14,561 bases of DNA from CAYTSA01 sp964440345. Lineage in GTDB: Bacteria; Desulfobacterota; Desulfovibrionia; Desulfovibrionales; Desulfovibrionaceae. Shown here in pieces: positions 1 to 7,410 of this stretch. Location of the stretch: contig CAYTSA010000093.1 of the NCBI GenBank assembly GCA_964440345.1, positions 1-14,561 on the forward strand, given 5' to 3'. The notes beneath the pieces are model-generated. The model saw only the letters and a list, made by a program, of their open reading frames with translations, did no database searches and was not told where the DNA came from. Position 1 is the stretch's first letter, and each line of letters opens with the position of its first letter. The position numbers and the translations under genes are program-made.

Positions 1-191
1 TTAAGAAATGCCTTGGTAGTCAAAAGCCATACATTTCCGTCAGCAACAATTTGGATTCTCTTTACATCACTGTCTTCGAACAGAACCATGACTGGCGCGT
101 CTTGCTCTACAACTTCATGCTCTCATACGCCGTACTCCGAGTTCCAACGCAGTTGCGGCCATTGGGCGCGTTCCACAATGTAGACGGTCAT
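1..191 (-). pseudogene. Fragments of a broken or partial gene at the left edge
   Basis: Read leftwards from the ATG at 191, one frame gives MTVYIVERAQWPQLRWNSE and then a TGA at 125-123. The same frame stays open from there to the window edge, with an internal ATG at 89 (MVLFEDSDVKRIQIVADGN, then VWLLTTKAFL). The first piece resembles the start of the N-terminal DUF4172 domain of Fic-family proteins (a YI...WP...RW pattern). The second piece faintly resembles the start of RhuM-type proteins (LFE....RIQ...DG.VWL). Both matches are from memory and short. The TGA may be a nonsense mutation joining decayed pieces, or the second piece may be an intact gene starting at 89 that continues outside the window. 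I see no convincing Shine-Dalgarno before either ATG. The function is unassigned and confidence is low. Confidence 0.3.
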
Positions 192-376
192 ACTCTCTTC
201 GTCCATTATTCGCTTCGTTGACAAGCCATTTTCGGACTCCTACTCCTTATTTGTTTCACATTCTGAAGCGAATAGCCTGCGTAATCGCTTCACGGATATT
301 TCCACACCCAGTCGCCCACCCTTGCCTGGCGGTTTTCCCATTCCCTGTCACAGCGTTTTCTGGTACGTACCTCTTC

Positions 377-1492
377 ATGAAAATACAGCCCTTTACCCTG
401 GAACGTTTTTTTGCCCGGCACGAGTTCTCGGCGCCCTATTCGCTTTGCTCGTCAGACTGCGAGTCCTGGACCGTGCGCGACGTGCTGGACCTGGCCCCAG
501 GCTCCACTGAAGAGTTGATGGAGCTGCGCCTGGGCTACACCGAATCGCCTGGCGCGTCGGCTTTGCGCCAGGCCATAGCCAGCTTGTACGAGCACATCCG
601 GCCCGAGCAGGTTCTGGTCTTCACCGGCGCGGAAGAGGCCATATTCTGCTATATGAACTGTCTGCTGGAGCCGGGCGACGACATAGTGGCCGCAACGCCT
701 TGCTACCAGTCTCTGAGCGAGGTGGCCCGAGCCATCGGCGCCACGGTCATTGACTGGCCAGTGCGTCAGGAGTTGGACTGGACTCCAGACCCGGAACAAC
801 TGGCTTATCTGATAACGCCCAAGACCAAGGCTGTGGTGGTCAACTTTCCCCACAACCCCACGGGCGGGCTGCCAGACAAGGACGCGTTCGCGGCCATGCT
901 GGAAACCTGCCGCCGCCGCGGGGTGATGTTTTTTTGCGACGAGGTCTACCGCTACCTGGAGCTGGACAGCGAAGACCGGCTGGACTCTGCCTGCGACGTG
1001 TATGAGCACGCAGTGTCGCTGGGCGTCATGTCAAAATCCTATGGCCTGCCCGGTCTGCGCCTGGGCTGGGCCGCCACGCGCAACGAACACATTGTGGAGC
1101 AGATGGCTTCATTCAAAGACTACACCACCATCTGCAATCCTGCGCCGTCCGAGGTTTTGGCGCGCATTGCCTTGCAACACAAGGGCCCGCTGCTGGCGCG
1201 AAACCGGGAGATATGCGCAGCCAACCTGGACCTGCTGGAGGATTTTTTTGCCCGGCGGGAGGAACAGTTTGGCTGGGTCCGGCCCCGGTCCGGCCCGGTT
1301 TGTTTCCCCTGGCTGCGCGAAGGGGACGCCGCAAAGTTCTGCTTGAACGTGCTGCAGGGCTGCGGCGTGCTGCTGGCGCCGGGATCGCACTTCGGCCTGT
1401 CCGGTCCGTATTTCCGCATAGGCTTTGGCCGGCGGAACATGGCTGAGGCCTTGGGCAAACTGGAAGAATACCTAGACTCTGAAGGCGGATAG
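377..1492 (+). CDS. PLP-dependent aminotransferase, class I/II (fold type I)
   Basis: This is a 371-residue cytoplasmic enzyme expected to use pyridoxal phosphate to transfer or otherwise act on the amino group of an amino acid. Visible fold-type I marks are the NFPHNPTG motif at about residues 156-163, the CDEVYRYL segment at 187-194 (PLP-ring Asp and Tyr), the SKSYGLPGLRLGW segment at 219-231 with K220 as the Schiff-base lysine, and YFRIGFGRR near the C terminus carrying the likely carboxylate-binding Arg. The length is slightly short for class I/II enzymes (about 370-400). The frame is open from 218, but those 53 extra codons are Pro/Phe-rich and unlike the family, so I start at the ATG at 377 (MKIQPFTLERFF). 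No strong ribosome binding site precedes it. The stop lies 4 bases before the M18 peptidase start, so the two are probably co-transcribed and act in peptide or amino-acid turnover. The substrate cannot be read from the sequence. Confidence 0.88.
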   Translation: MKIQPFTLERFFARHEFSAPYSLCSSDCESWTVRDVLDLAPGSTEELMELRLGYTESPGASALRQAIASLYEHIRPEQVLVFTGAEEAIFCYMNCLLEPGDDIVAATPCYQSLSEVARAIGATVIDWPVRQELDWTPDPEQLAYLITPKTKAVVVNFPHNPTGGLPDKDAFAAMLETCRRRGVMFFCDEVYRYLELDSEDRLDSACDVYEHAVSLGVMSKSYGLPGLRLGWAATRNEHIVEQMASFKDYTTICNPAPSEVLARIALQHKGPLLARNREICAANLDLLEDFFARREEQFGWVRPRSGPVCFPWLREGDAAKFCLNVLQGCGVLLAPGSHFGLSGPYFRIGFGRRNMAEALGKLEEYLDSEGG

Positions 1493-1496
1493 CATC

Positions 1497-2894
1497 ATGG
1501 ACGCACATTTCGATCCTTTGCGGCCCGCGCCGGCCTGGGCCTCCATGGGGCAGCTGCAGCGCATGCAGTGCGAGTCCATGGCCCTGGATTACCGGGATTT
1601 TCTTTCCAAGGCCAAAACCGAGTGGGAAACCGTAAACAGCGTGGTGAAGCGAGCCGCGGAAACGGGCTTTGCCTCCCTGCGCTCTGTTCTGGACGGCCGC
1701 GCGGAGCCCGGACGCAAGCTCATGGCCATGCACCACGGCCGGGCGGCTGTCTTGGCGGTGCTTGGCGCTCAAACGCCAGACCAGCTGTCCGTCATCGTGG
1801 CGCATGCGGATTCGCCCCGGCTGGACCTAAAACCCCAGCCCGTGTTTGAAAAGGAAGGCGCCGCCCTGCTGGCCACGGACATGTACGGCATGCTGCACAA
1901 ACACCACTGGTTCGGAACGCCGCTGGCCCTGCACGGCCGCGTCGCTCTGGCCGGCGGACAGGTGGTGGAGCTGGTCGTTGGCGAAAACCCCGAAGACCCG
2001 GTGCTGACCATACCGGACCTGTTGCCGCATCTGAACCGGCAATTGAAGAACAAAACCATGGCCGAGGCGTTCCCGGCCCGGCGGCTGAACATATTTTGCG
2101 GTCTGTTGCCGGACGAAACCACGGACATGACGGAACGGGTAAAGGCCGGGGCCCTGGCGTATTTTATCCAGCATTGGGACATCCGGGAAGAGGATTTGGT
2201 CAGCGCGGAAATTGCAGCCGTGCCGGCTGGCCCGGCTCGGGATATCGGGCTGGACCGCAGCTGCATAGGCGGCTACGGCCAGGACGACCGGGCGGGAGTC
2301 TACGCGGGGCTATGGGCGCTGCTGCAACAACATGACCCGGCCCGAACTTGCGTGTTGCTGCTCATCGACAGGGAAGAGACCGACAACGACGGCCCAGGCA
2401 GCGCGCGGTCTCGGTTTTTTGAAACAGCCGTCGCCGACCTGCTGGCAATAGCCAATGCAGACGCCGGCTGGCGCGGCGTGCGCCGGGCGCTGATGTATGC
2501 GCAGGCGCTTTCCGCAGACGTGGACGCCGCCCTGGACCCGGACCGGCCCGAGGAGCACGACCCGCACAACGCGGCCCGGCTGGGCTGCGGCCCAGCCCTG
2601 GTGCGCTACAGCGGGTCCGCGGGCAAATCCGGAACCAGCGAAGCCCGTCCAGAATATCTGGCCTGGCTGCGGCGGTTGCTGCACGAAGCCGGCCTGCCCT
2701 GGCAAACCGGGGCCTGGGGCTGGGCCGAAACCGGCGGCGCGGGTACGGCCGCGCGTTTTTTGGCCAACCACGGCATGGACGTGGCCGAGCTGGGCGTCCC
2801 CCTGCTCTCCATGCACTCGCCCATGGAAATAGTCTCCAAGGCGGACCTGTTTTTGACCGCCAAGGCCTACGCGGCGTTCTTTGCAGCAGAGTAA
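1497..2894 (+). CDS. M18 family zinc aminopeptidase (aspartyl-aminopeptidase-like)
   Basis: This 465-residue protein belongs to the M18 family of cytoplasmic dinuclear-zinc aminopeptidases, which remove N-terminal residues (often Asp/Glu, sometimes Leu or others). Family motifs appear in order: AHADSPRLD at about residues 102-110 (zinc-ligand His), GYGQDDRAGVYAG at 259-271 (bridging Asp), DREETDNDG at 291-299 (catalytic and ligand Glu pair), LSADVDAALDP at 338-348 (ligand Asp), and SMHSPMEI at 438-445 (ligand His). All expected metal ligands seem present, so it should be active. The start at 1497 is 4 bases after the aminotransferase stop, with a weak AAGG at 1482-1485, which suggests translational coupling. 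The pairing fits catabolism of peptides to amino acids and then oxo-acids. No signal peptide is visible. Residue specificity cannot be told from sequence alone. Confidence 0.93.
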   Translation: MDAHFDPLRPAPAWASMGQLQRMQCESMALDYRDFLSKAKTEWETVNSVVKRAAETGFASLRSVLDGRAEPGRKLMAMHHGRAAVLAVLGAQTPDQLSVIVAHADSPRLDLKPQPVFEKEGAALLATDMYGMLHKHHWFGTPLALHGRVALAGGQVVELVVGENPEDPVLTIPDLLPHLNRQLKNKTMAEAFPARRLNIFCGLLPDETTDMTERVKAGALAYFIQHWDIREEDLVSAEIAAVPAGPARDIGLDRSCIGGYGQDDRAGVYAGLWALLQQHDPARTCVLLLIDREETDNDGPGSARSRFFETAVADLLAIANADAGWRGVRRALMYAQALSADVDAALDPDRPEEHDPHNAARLGCGPALVRYSGSAGKSGTSEARPEYLAWLRRLLHEAGLPWQTGAWGWAETGGAGTAARFLANHGMDVAELGVPLLSMHSPMEIVSKADLFLTAKAYAAFFAAE

Positions 2895-2897
2895 GGT

Positions 2898-3190
2898 AAG
2901 CAGCTCGAAGCCAACGGCGGAGGCGAGCAGCGCGAGCCGCAAGGCTGCGACAGCCTGATCCCCGCAGGCGCGTAGCGGCGCAGGGGGCAGGCGTCATATG
3001 GCAGCCCATAAGACGGCAAGGCAGCGCTGATCAACACGGCTTGTTTCGCTTGGGATGCGGACGAAGGCGAAGCCGAGGGGATTAGCTACAAGAGTAGTAA
3101 GTAACCGCAGAATAAAGTAGCCGCAGACGGACGTAGGTAATGAAAAAGTATCTGCGCCAATCTGCGTTACATATGCGACATCTGCCGTAT
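2898..3190 (-). repeat. Dispersed intergenic repeat, copy A
   Basis: The 327-base space between the aminopeptidase and the AMIN gene is almost filled by this repeat. Its reverse complement aligns with 12081-12451, sharing blocks such as CATCCCAAGC, ACAAGCCGTG, GCCGTCTTATGG, CATATGACGCC, CCTGCGCCGCTACGCG and GGCTCGCGCTGCTCGCC. The half nearest the peptidase is better conserved than the half nearest the AMIN gene. It contains a small hairpin (AGGCTG-CGA-CAGCCT, 2942-2956) and no convincing gene. It may be a palindromic-type intergenic element or a decayed mobile element. No transposase or target duplication is visible. Confidence 0.7.
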
Positions 3191-3221
3191 AATTGTGTCC
3201 GCGCAAGTCTACGGCAACGCT

Positions 3222-4073
3222 CTACTTGAATGTAACCACCACTTCGCGCTCGGAGACCTTGGTCACTGTCACTTCGCCTGCTGCTCCAGGCTTCAGGTCG
3301 GCCACAAAGCGTACGTACTTGTCGTGCAGGCCCGAGCGAATGCGTTTCACGGCGTCGTTTTCCGGAACCTTGGGCGAATTGAATTTTTTCCATTTACCTA
3401 TCAAATCCAGCACAGCGCGGTCAGGGTTTTTCAGGCCGAAATATTTGTGCCCCTCGATGGGGTTGGCGGCCACTATGCGCAGGGCCAGCCCGCCGGGCAC
3501 GGCCTCTGCGGATATGGAGGCCACGGAATTCAAGGCGGGGGATGACGATTTTTTTTGCTCAGCCGGCTTGGCTTGGGCCTTCTGCGGCTTAGGCTCTTGC
3601 TTTGCCGCCGGTTTTATTTCCGCTTTTGCGTCTGGTTTTGCTGCTGTTTTTGGTTCAGGCGCTACGTTAGTTGGCGCCGCCTGTTCAGCTGGCGCTTTTT
3701 CTTTGGGGGCAGGCTGGGTTTTCGGCGTCACCGGCGCTGGCTGGGGAAGCTCAGAATCCGTGGGCGCCGGCGCGGGTTCAGGAGACGCCGTTGCGGCGGT
3801 TTGCTGTTCCTGGGGCTTTGCTGCAGGCTCTTGCGGAGGTTCGCTTGGTTTCTCTGTATCGGGCGCCTGTTTGACGATGTCCTGCTTCATGGCGTGCTGA
3901 TCATCGCCAGACTGCTCAGCCGGCGCTGGCTGGACTGTCTGCGGCGGCGAGGGGTTCAGCGGCGATACCTTGCTGTCTTGAGATATTTGCATGAAAACCA
4001 GAAAGCCCATGCCCAAGAGGATGACGATAAGGACAACCAGCGTCAGATTCTTTGTATTCATCTTTGCCGCCAT
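3222..4073 (-). CDS. Membrane-anchored envelope protein with C-terminal AMIN domain
   Basis: This is a 283-residue protein with three parts. Residues 9-29 form a hydrophobic membrane segment that follows a short basic N terminus (MAAKMNTKN). Residues of about 35-180 are a low-complexity spacer rich in Pro, Ala, Lys, Gln and Glu. Residues of about 185-283 look like an AMIN domain, with segments such as ALRIVAANPIEGHKYFGLKN, RAVLDLIG, VKRIRSGLHD and VRFVADLKPG. AMIN domains are known in periplasmic proteins such as AmiC N-terminal regions and secretins, where they target proteins to the cell wall or septum. I infer a single-pass inner-membrane protein facing the periplasm. AGGAG sits 8 bases upstream of the ATG at 4073. 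An alternative start is the ATG at 4061 (MNTKN). It is transcribed divergently from the oxidoreductase. Its exact role is unknown. Confidence 0.8.
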   Translation of the reverse strand: MAAKMNTKNLTLVVLIVILLGMGFLVFMQISQDSKVSPLNPSPPQTVQPAPAEQSGDDQHAMKQDIVKQAPDTEKPSEPPQEPAAKPQEQQTAATASPEPAPAPTDSELPQPAPVTPKTQPAPKEKAPAEQAAPTNVAPEPKTAAKPDAKAEIKPAAKQEPKPQKAQAKPAEQKKSSSPALNSVASISAEAVPGGLALRIVAANPIEGHKYFGLKNPDRAVLDLIGKWKKFNSPKVPENDAVKRIRSGLHDKYVRFVADLKPGAAGEVTVTKVSEREVVVTFK

Positions 4074-4254
4074 GGAAACAGCTCCTGATCAAATTACGGA
4101 AAGGTTTGTTTCAGCAGGTAAAATAGCCGCCTTGTACTCTTATCCTGGTATGCCATAAGCGCCGTTTTGTAAAGGACATGAAACACGGCTCGGCCGCTGC
4201 GCAGACTGGACAAGCCGCCGCTTTGTTGTGTAACGAAGAGCGATTCCATTCTGA

Positions 4255-4261
4255 AAGGAGT
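4255..4261 (+). promoter_or_regulatory. Ribosome binding site of the oxidoreductase gene
   Basis: AAAGGAG lies 4 bases before the ATG at 4266. It is a near-perfect Shine-Dalgarno and fixes the start. The 192-base divergent gap to the AMIN gene must hold both promoters. I could not assign confident -35/-10 boxes for either. Confidence 0.7.
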
Positions 4262-4265
4262 TTTC

Positions 4266-5564
4266 ATGAAATACGTCATCGTCGGCAACGGCGTCGCCTC
4301 CATCGGCGCCATAGAAGGCATACGCCGCCAGGATACTGACGGGGAAATCACCGTCATCAGCGAAGAAGCCGTCTCCACCTATGGCCGGCCGCTCATTTCC
4401 TATTATCTGGCCAACAAGGTTTCAGCGGACAAGCTGCCCCTGCGCTCCGAGTCTTTTTACGAGGACAACAAGGTGCAGCAGATGCTCTCCACCCGCGTGG
4501 CCTCCATTGCCCCCAATAACCACGCCCTGACCACTGAAGCAGGCGAAACCGTGAGCTATGACAAGCTGCTTCTGGCTACGGGCGGAGGCCCTTACTCCCC
4601 GCCCATTGGCGGGCTCAACGGGCCGGACATCTATACCTTCACCACACAGGCCGACGCCGAGGCCCTGATGCAGACTGCTTCCACCGCCACAAAGGCGGTC
4701 ATCGTGGGAGCTGGACTCATCGCCCTGAAAGCGGCTGAGGCCCTGCATATGCGCGGGCTGGACGTCACGCTGGTGGTGCGCTCGCGCATCATGCGCGTCT
4801 ATTTCGACGAAGCCGCCGGCAACCTGCTGGTCAATCATCTGGAAAAAAAAGGGATAAAATTCGCCCAGGGCGCCACGCCCCAGGCCGTGCTGCGAAACAA
4901 GGACGGCCGCGTGACCGGCCTGGACACAGACAAGGGCGAGCTGGAGGCCGACTTCATCGTTATGGCTGCTGGCGTGCGGCCGCGCAAGGAGCTGGCCGAA
5001 GCCGCCGGTCTGACTACCGGCCTGGGCGTTGTGGTCAACGACCACATGCAGACCAGCGACCCGGACATTTTTTCCGCAGGCGACGTGACTGAAGCCGCGG
5101 AAATGCTCACAGGCGAGCCAGTGGTCATGCCTATCTGGCCCAATGCCTACAACCAAGGCGTCAACGCAGGTTTGAACATGGCCGAAGCTAACTTGGTCTA
5201 CCCTGGCAGCCTGGCCATGAATTCCATCAGCTATTACGGACTGCCCACTATGTCTATAGGCGTGGTCAACCCCCCGCCAAAATATGAAGACGACTACGAA
5301 GTAAACATACACGTGGAAAAAGCCGCATTCGTCTACCGCAAGCTGGTCTTCCGGGACAATCGACTGGTTGGCTGCATTCTCATTGGCGACGTGGACCACG
5401 CCGGCTTCTACACCGGCTTCATCCGCTTCAAGCTGGAGCTGTCGCACGAGTCCAAGAGCGACATGCTCACTGGCGCGCCCTCGCCCCTGGACTGGCCGGA
5501 AGAACTGCTCCAGGCCGAGCTGACCCTGGGCGGCGCCCACGCCGGCGGACGGGCCGTGGCGTAG
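4266..5564 (+). CDS. FAD-dependent NAD(P)H oxidoreductase (pyridine nucleotide-disulphide reductase superfamily)
   Basis: This 432-residue cytoplasmic flavoprotein should transfer electrons from NAD(P)H through FAD to an unknown acceptor. The N-terminal dinucleotide-binding site is VIVGNGVASIGA (about residues 4-15). LLLATGGGPY (101-110) is the ATG motif. The second, NAD(P)H-binding Rossmann motif is VIVGAGLIALKAAE (145-158). IFSAGDV (268-274) is the FAD-contacting GD motif. The layout fits the group that includes NADH:rubredoxin oxidoreductases and the reductase part of NirB. The C-terminal 110 residues (from about SISYYGLPTMSIG) resemble the rubredoxin-reductase C-terminal domain. There is no CxxC redox pair, so it is not a thioredoxin- or lipoamide-type reductase. 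Anaerobes commonly use such enzymes in oxygen detoxification or sulfur and nitrogen metabolism, but no partner gene is next to it. It appears monocistronic and ends 17 bases before a strong hairpin. Confidence 0.88.
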   Translation: MKYVIVGNGVASIGAIEGIRRQDTDGEITVISEEAVSTYGRPLISYYLANKVSADKLPLRSESFYEDNKVQQMLSTRVASIAPNNHALTTEAGETVSYDKLLLATGGGPYSPPIGGLNGPDIYTFTTQADAEALMQTASTATKAVIVGAGLIALKAAEALHMRGLDVTLVVRSRIMRVYFDEAAGNLLVNHLEKKGIKFAQGATPQAVLRNKDGRVTGLDTDKGELEADFIVMAAGVRPRKELAEAAGLTTGLGVVVNDHMQTSDPDIFSAGDVTEAAEMLTGEPVVMPIWPNAYNQGVNAGLNMAEANLVYPGSLAMNSISYYGLPTMSIGVVNPPPKYEDDYEVNIHVEKAAFVYRKLVFRDNRLVGCILIGDVDHAGFYTGFIRFKLELSHESKSDMLTGAPSPLDWPEELLQAELTLGGAHAGGRAVA

Positions 5565-5581
5565 CTGTTTCGCCGAGACAA

Positions 5582-5626
5582 AACAAATAAGGGCCCTGAA
5601 AGATGATTTCCGGGCCCGTGTTTGTT
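5582..5626. terminator. Hairpin terminator between the oxidoreductase and a minus-strand small ORF
   Basis: AACAAATAAGGGCCC at 5582-5596 pairs with GGGCCCGTGTTTGTT at 5612-5626. GAAA/TTTC continues the stem around a GATGA loop, with two internal mismatches. The arms begin A-rich and end T-rich, so the structure could terminate from either side. It lies 17 bases after the oxidoreductase stop. On the minus strand it begins at the TAA of the small ORF at 5625-5750. Confidence 0.75.
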
Positions 5627-5750
5627 ACAGCAGCAGCAACTTCACAGCGGGAAGAGCCGGGGCCTTGCCGCCCTCTTCTCCTCCGCCGGTTTCGTCCGCA
5701 TAGTCTACATATCTCCCTGTTTTTGAATTCCAGCTTGCCATGCTACGCAT
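5625..5750 (-). CDS. Possible small protein (41 codons), unrecognised
   Basis: Reading from the ATG at 5750 gives MRSMASWNSKTGRYVDYADE followed by a Gly/Glu-rich stretch and a short hydrophobic tail ending VKLLLL, then TAA at 5627-5625. A second ATG at 5741 would give 38 residues. The composition looks protein-like. The stop codon abuts a strong hairpin, an arrangement typical of a real gene and its terminator. Against it, no good Shine-Dalgarno is visible (only GAGAA about 12 bases before 5750), and the frame is closed by TAA about 24 codons further upstream. I recognise no family. Confidence 0.3.
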   Translation of the reverse strand: MRSMASWNSKTGRYVDYADETGGGEEGGKAPALPAVKLLLL

Positions 5751-5832
5751 AATTGGAGCATTCTCACATTGAAAATGTTTTAGATGCTCTTATGCATTTT
5801 TTTGAAACAAGTGTAAATTGTTTTAAGAGCAA

Positions 5833-5847
5833 GCGTTGGTTCAACGC
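5833..5847. repeat. Short perfect inverted repeat downstream of the ABC operon
   Basis: GCGTTG-GTT-CAACGC is a 6-3-6 palindrome located 27 bases beyond the permease stop, in an AT-rich gap. On the minus strand it is followed by TTGCTCTT rather than a clean T-run, so it is at best a weak terminator. It could also be an operator half for the small ORF downstream. Apart from this, the hairpin at 5582-5626 and the small ORF, I see nothing in 5565-5873. Confidence 0.35.
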
Positions 5848-5873
5848 AAAAGTGCGCTAGAAAACAGAGATAT

Positions 5874-6629
5874 TCAACACCGCCGCCAGTTGCACACTCG
5901 TTTTTCCAGGCTATTTACGCTTTCATACAGCAGCACGCCCAGCAAGCTCATGCCAAAGATGCCCACGAACATGGTCTCGTAATCCAGCATGCCCCAGGCG
6001 TCCACAATCAGGTGGCCCAGGCCGCGCCGGGTGGCAAAGGACTCCACAAAAAAGAGGATGGCCACGCTGACCCCGGCGTTGAGCCGCAGGGCCGTAAAAC
6101 CGTGCGGCAGGGCTGCGGGCCAGAGCACTTCGCGCAGCACCTGGCGCTTTTTGGCGCCCAGGGAACGCACGGAGTCCACATACTGGCGTGGTATGCCCAT
6201 TACGCCGTCGCGGGTGGTCACCAAGACCTGGTAGCCCAGAATAATCGCGATCATGGCTATCTTGGCCGCGTCGCCCAGTCCGAGCAGGATAAACGCTACA
6301 GGAAGGAGCACTATCTTTGGTATGGGATAGGTAAGAAAGACCAGGGGCGATAACGCCTTATCCAACAATTTGAAGCCGCCCATGGCCACGCCCAAAGGAA
6401 AACCCACTGCCCAGGCCAAGCTCATGGCGGCCACAGCTCGACGGCCGCTGGCCAGAAAATGAAGCCAGAAATCGGGCCCGGCCAGGGCGCGGAAAAAGGC
6501 AATTGCCGCAGTCTCTGGCTGAGGAAGGACGGCTGAACTCACAGTCCAGGCCGCGACTTTCCATAGCACGTACAGCGCGGCAATGGTCATGGCGTAGGGC
6601 CACATGCGCAGCAAACTGGCCGGCTTCAC
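5874..6629 (-). CDS. ABC transporter permease, NitT/TauT (SsuC/TauC-like) type
   Basis: This 251-residue inner-membrane protein is the permease of a NitT/TauT-type importer. It has about six hydrophobic segments (about residues 11-30, 62-83, 95-117, 122-138, 184-196 and 219-236). The cytoplasmic EAA-type coupling loop reads SVRSLGAKKRQVLREVLWPA onward (about 153-185, with G at LPHGFTALRL), which contacts the ATPase. The reading frame extends to 7028, but that part overlaps the ATPase gene in another frame. I choose the GTG at 6629, which overlaps the ATPase stop as GTGA and follows a GGGGGA stretch. GTG at 6632 and ATG at 6605 are alternatives. The overlap indicates translational coupling within the operon. 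The substrate is not readable; family members carry nitrate, sulfonates, taurine or thiamine precursors. Confidence 0.88.
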   Translation of the reverse strand: MKPASLLRMWPYAMTIAALYVLWKVAAWTVSSAVLPQPETAAIAFFRALAGPDFWLHFLASGRRAVAAMSLAWAVGFPLGVAMGGFKLLDKALSPLVFLTYPIPKIVLLPVAFILLGLGDAAKIAMIAIILGYQVLVTTRDGVMGIPRQYVDSVRSLGAKKRQVLREVLWPAALPHGFTALRLNAGVSVAILFFVESFATRRGLGHLIVDAWGMLDYETMFVGIFGMSLLGVLLYESVNSLEKRVCNWRRC

Positions 6630-7375
6630 CACAGTTCCCCCATGGCTTCGCGCAGCTTGCGCGTCATGGCGTGAAACGTCTCGCTGTTTCGATACTCCCG
6701 GGTTCCGCACTCCGGGTTGGCGAATTCGGCTTTCACCCGGGCCGGGCAACCGGCCAGCACCATGATGCGCCGGGCCAAAAAGGCCGCCTCGTCCACGCTG
6801 TGCGTCACCAGCACGTAGGGCACCCGGGTTTCCCGCCAGGCAGCGAGCAAGTCGTTCTGCAATTTTTCCCGGGTTATCGCGTCCAGGGAAGAAAAGGGCT
6901 CGTCCATGAGCAGTAGCCGCGGCCGGCAGACCAGAGCCCTGGCGATGGCCACCCGCTGCTTCTCGCCGCCGGAAAGGCAGGAAGGGTACGCCTGCTCCCG
7001 GCCAGCCAAGCCTATGCGGGCCAGCCATTCAGCAGCCTGCTTGCGGCGCTCGGCAGGGCCTACGCCTTGTATTTTTAAGCCCAGGGCCACGTTGTCCAGA
7101 GCAGTGCGCCATGGCAACAGTCCATAATCTTGTAAAATAATGGCAGTATCTCGTCCCGGCTTGAGCACTGGCTTGCCGTCCAGAAACACTTGCCCGGCGT
7201 CCGGCTGCTCCAGCCCGCAGAGCATGTACAGCAGCGTGGTCTTGCCGCAGCCAGAAGGACCAACAACAGCCAGCGTCTCGTCTGTAGCCAGCGAAAAGCT
7301 CAGCATGTCCAGGACCCTCCGTCCACCGGCGAATTCGCGGACCAGGTTTTCAGCGCGCAGTATGAGTGACGGCAT
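6626..7375 (-). CDS. ABC transporter ATP-binding protein, NitT/TauT type
   Basis: This 249-residue cytoplasmic ATPase energises the importer. All nucleotide-binding motifs are intact: Walker A GPSGCGKT (39-46), the Q-loop glutamine in ILQDYGLLPW (Q82), the signature LSGGEKQ (134-140), Walker B LLLMDEP (154-160) and the H-loop VTHSVDEA (H192). The GLLPW context after the Q-loop is typical of the SsuB/TauB/NrtD group. It is the second gene of a three-gene minus-strand operon. It lies 35 bases after the binding-protein stop and overlaps the permease start by 4 bases. No strong ribosome binding site is seen before the ATG at 7375, so it may rely on coupling or reinitiation. Confidence 0.92.
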   Translation of the reverse strand: MPSLILRAENLVREFAGGRRVLDMLSFSLATDETLAVVGPSGCGKTTLLYMLCGLEQPDAGQVFLDGKPVLKPGRDTAIILQDYGLLPWRTALDNVALGLKIQGVGPAERRKQAAEWLARIGLAGREQAYPSCLSGGEKQRVAIARALVCRPRLLLMDEPFSSLDAITREKLQNDLLAAWRETRVPYVLVTHSVDEAAFLARRIMVLAGCPARVKAEFANPECGTREYRNSETFHAMTRKLREAMGELW

Positions 7376-7410
7376 GGCGACAACTTAGTGCAGAGTGGCG
7401 GTTGCCGAAA

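Noticed and set aside
123..125. A second selenocysteine codon (TGA within the left-edge minus-strand frame)
   Set aside because: I see no Cys-bearing family motif at this position, and the downstream sequence does not show an evident stem with the right spacing. Decay or separate fragments are simpler explanations.
218..376. A 53-codon N-terminal extension of the aminotransferase
   Set aside because: The Pro/Phe/His-rich translation does not fit the family, which begins near MKIQPFTLERFF. No ribosome binding site supports the ATG at 218.
3193..4088. Plus-strand frames (235 and 177 codons) opposite the AMIN-domain gene
   Set aside because: The Cys/Arg/Phe- or Gly/Ala-rich runs simply mirror the Pro/Ala/Lys spacer of the minus-strand gene.
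4422..5540. A 372-codon minus-strand open frame opposite the oxidoreductase
   Set aside because: It is a shadow of a well-supported flavoprotein gene in GC-rich DNA, with His/Val/Gln-rich composition and no motifs.
6630..7028. A 384-residue version of the permease
   Set aside because: The extra N-terminal part lies wholly within the ATPase gene in another frame. The GTGA overlap gives a normal permease length.
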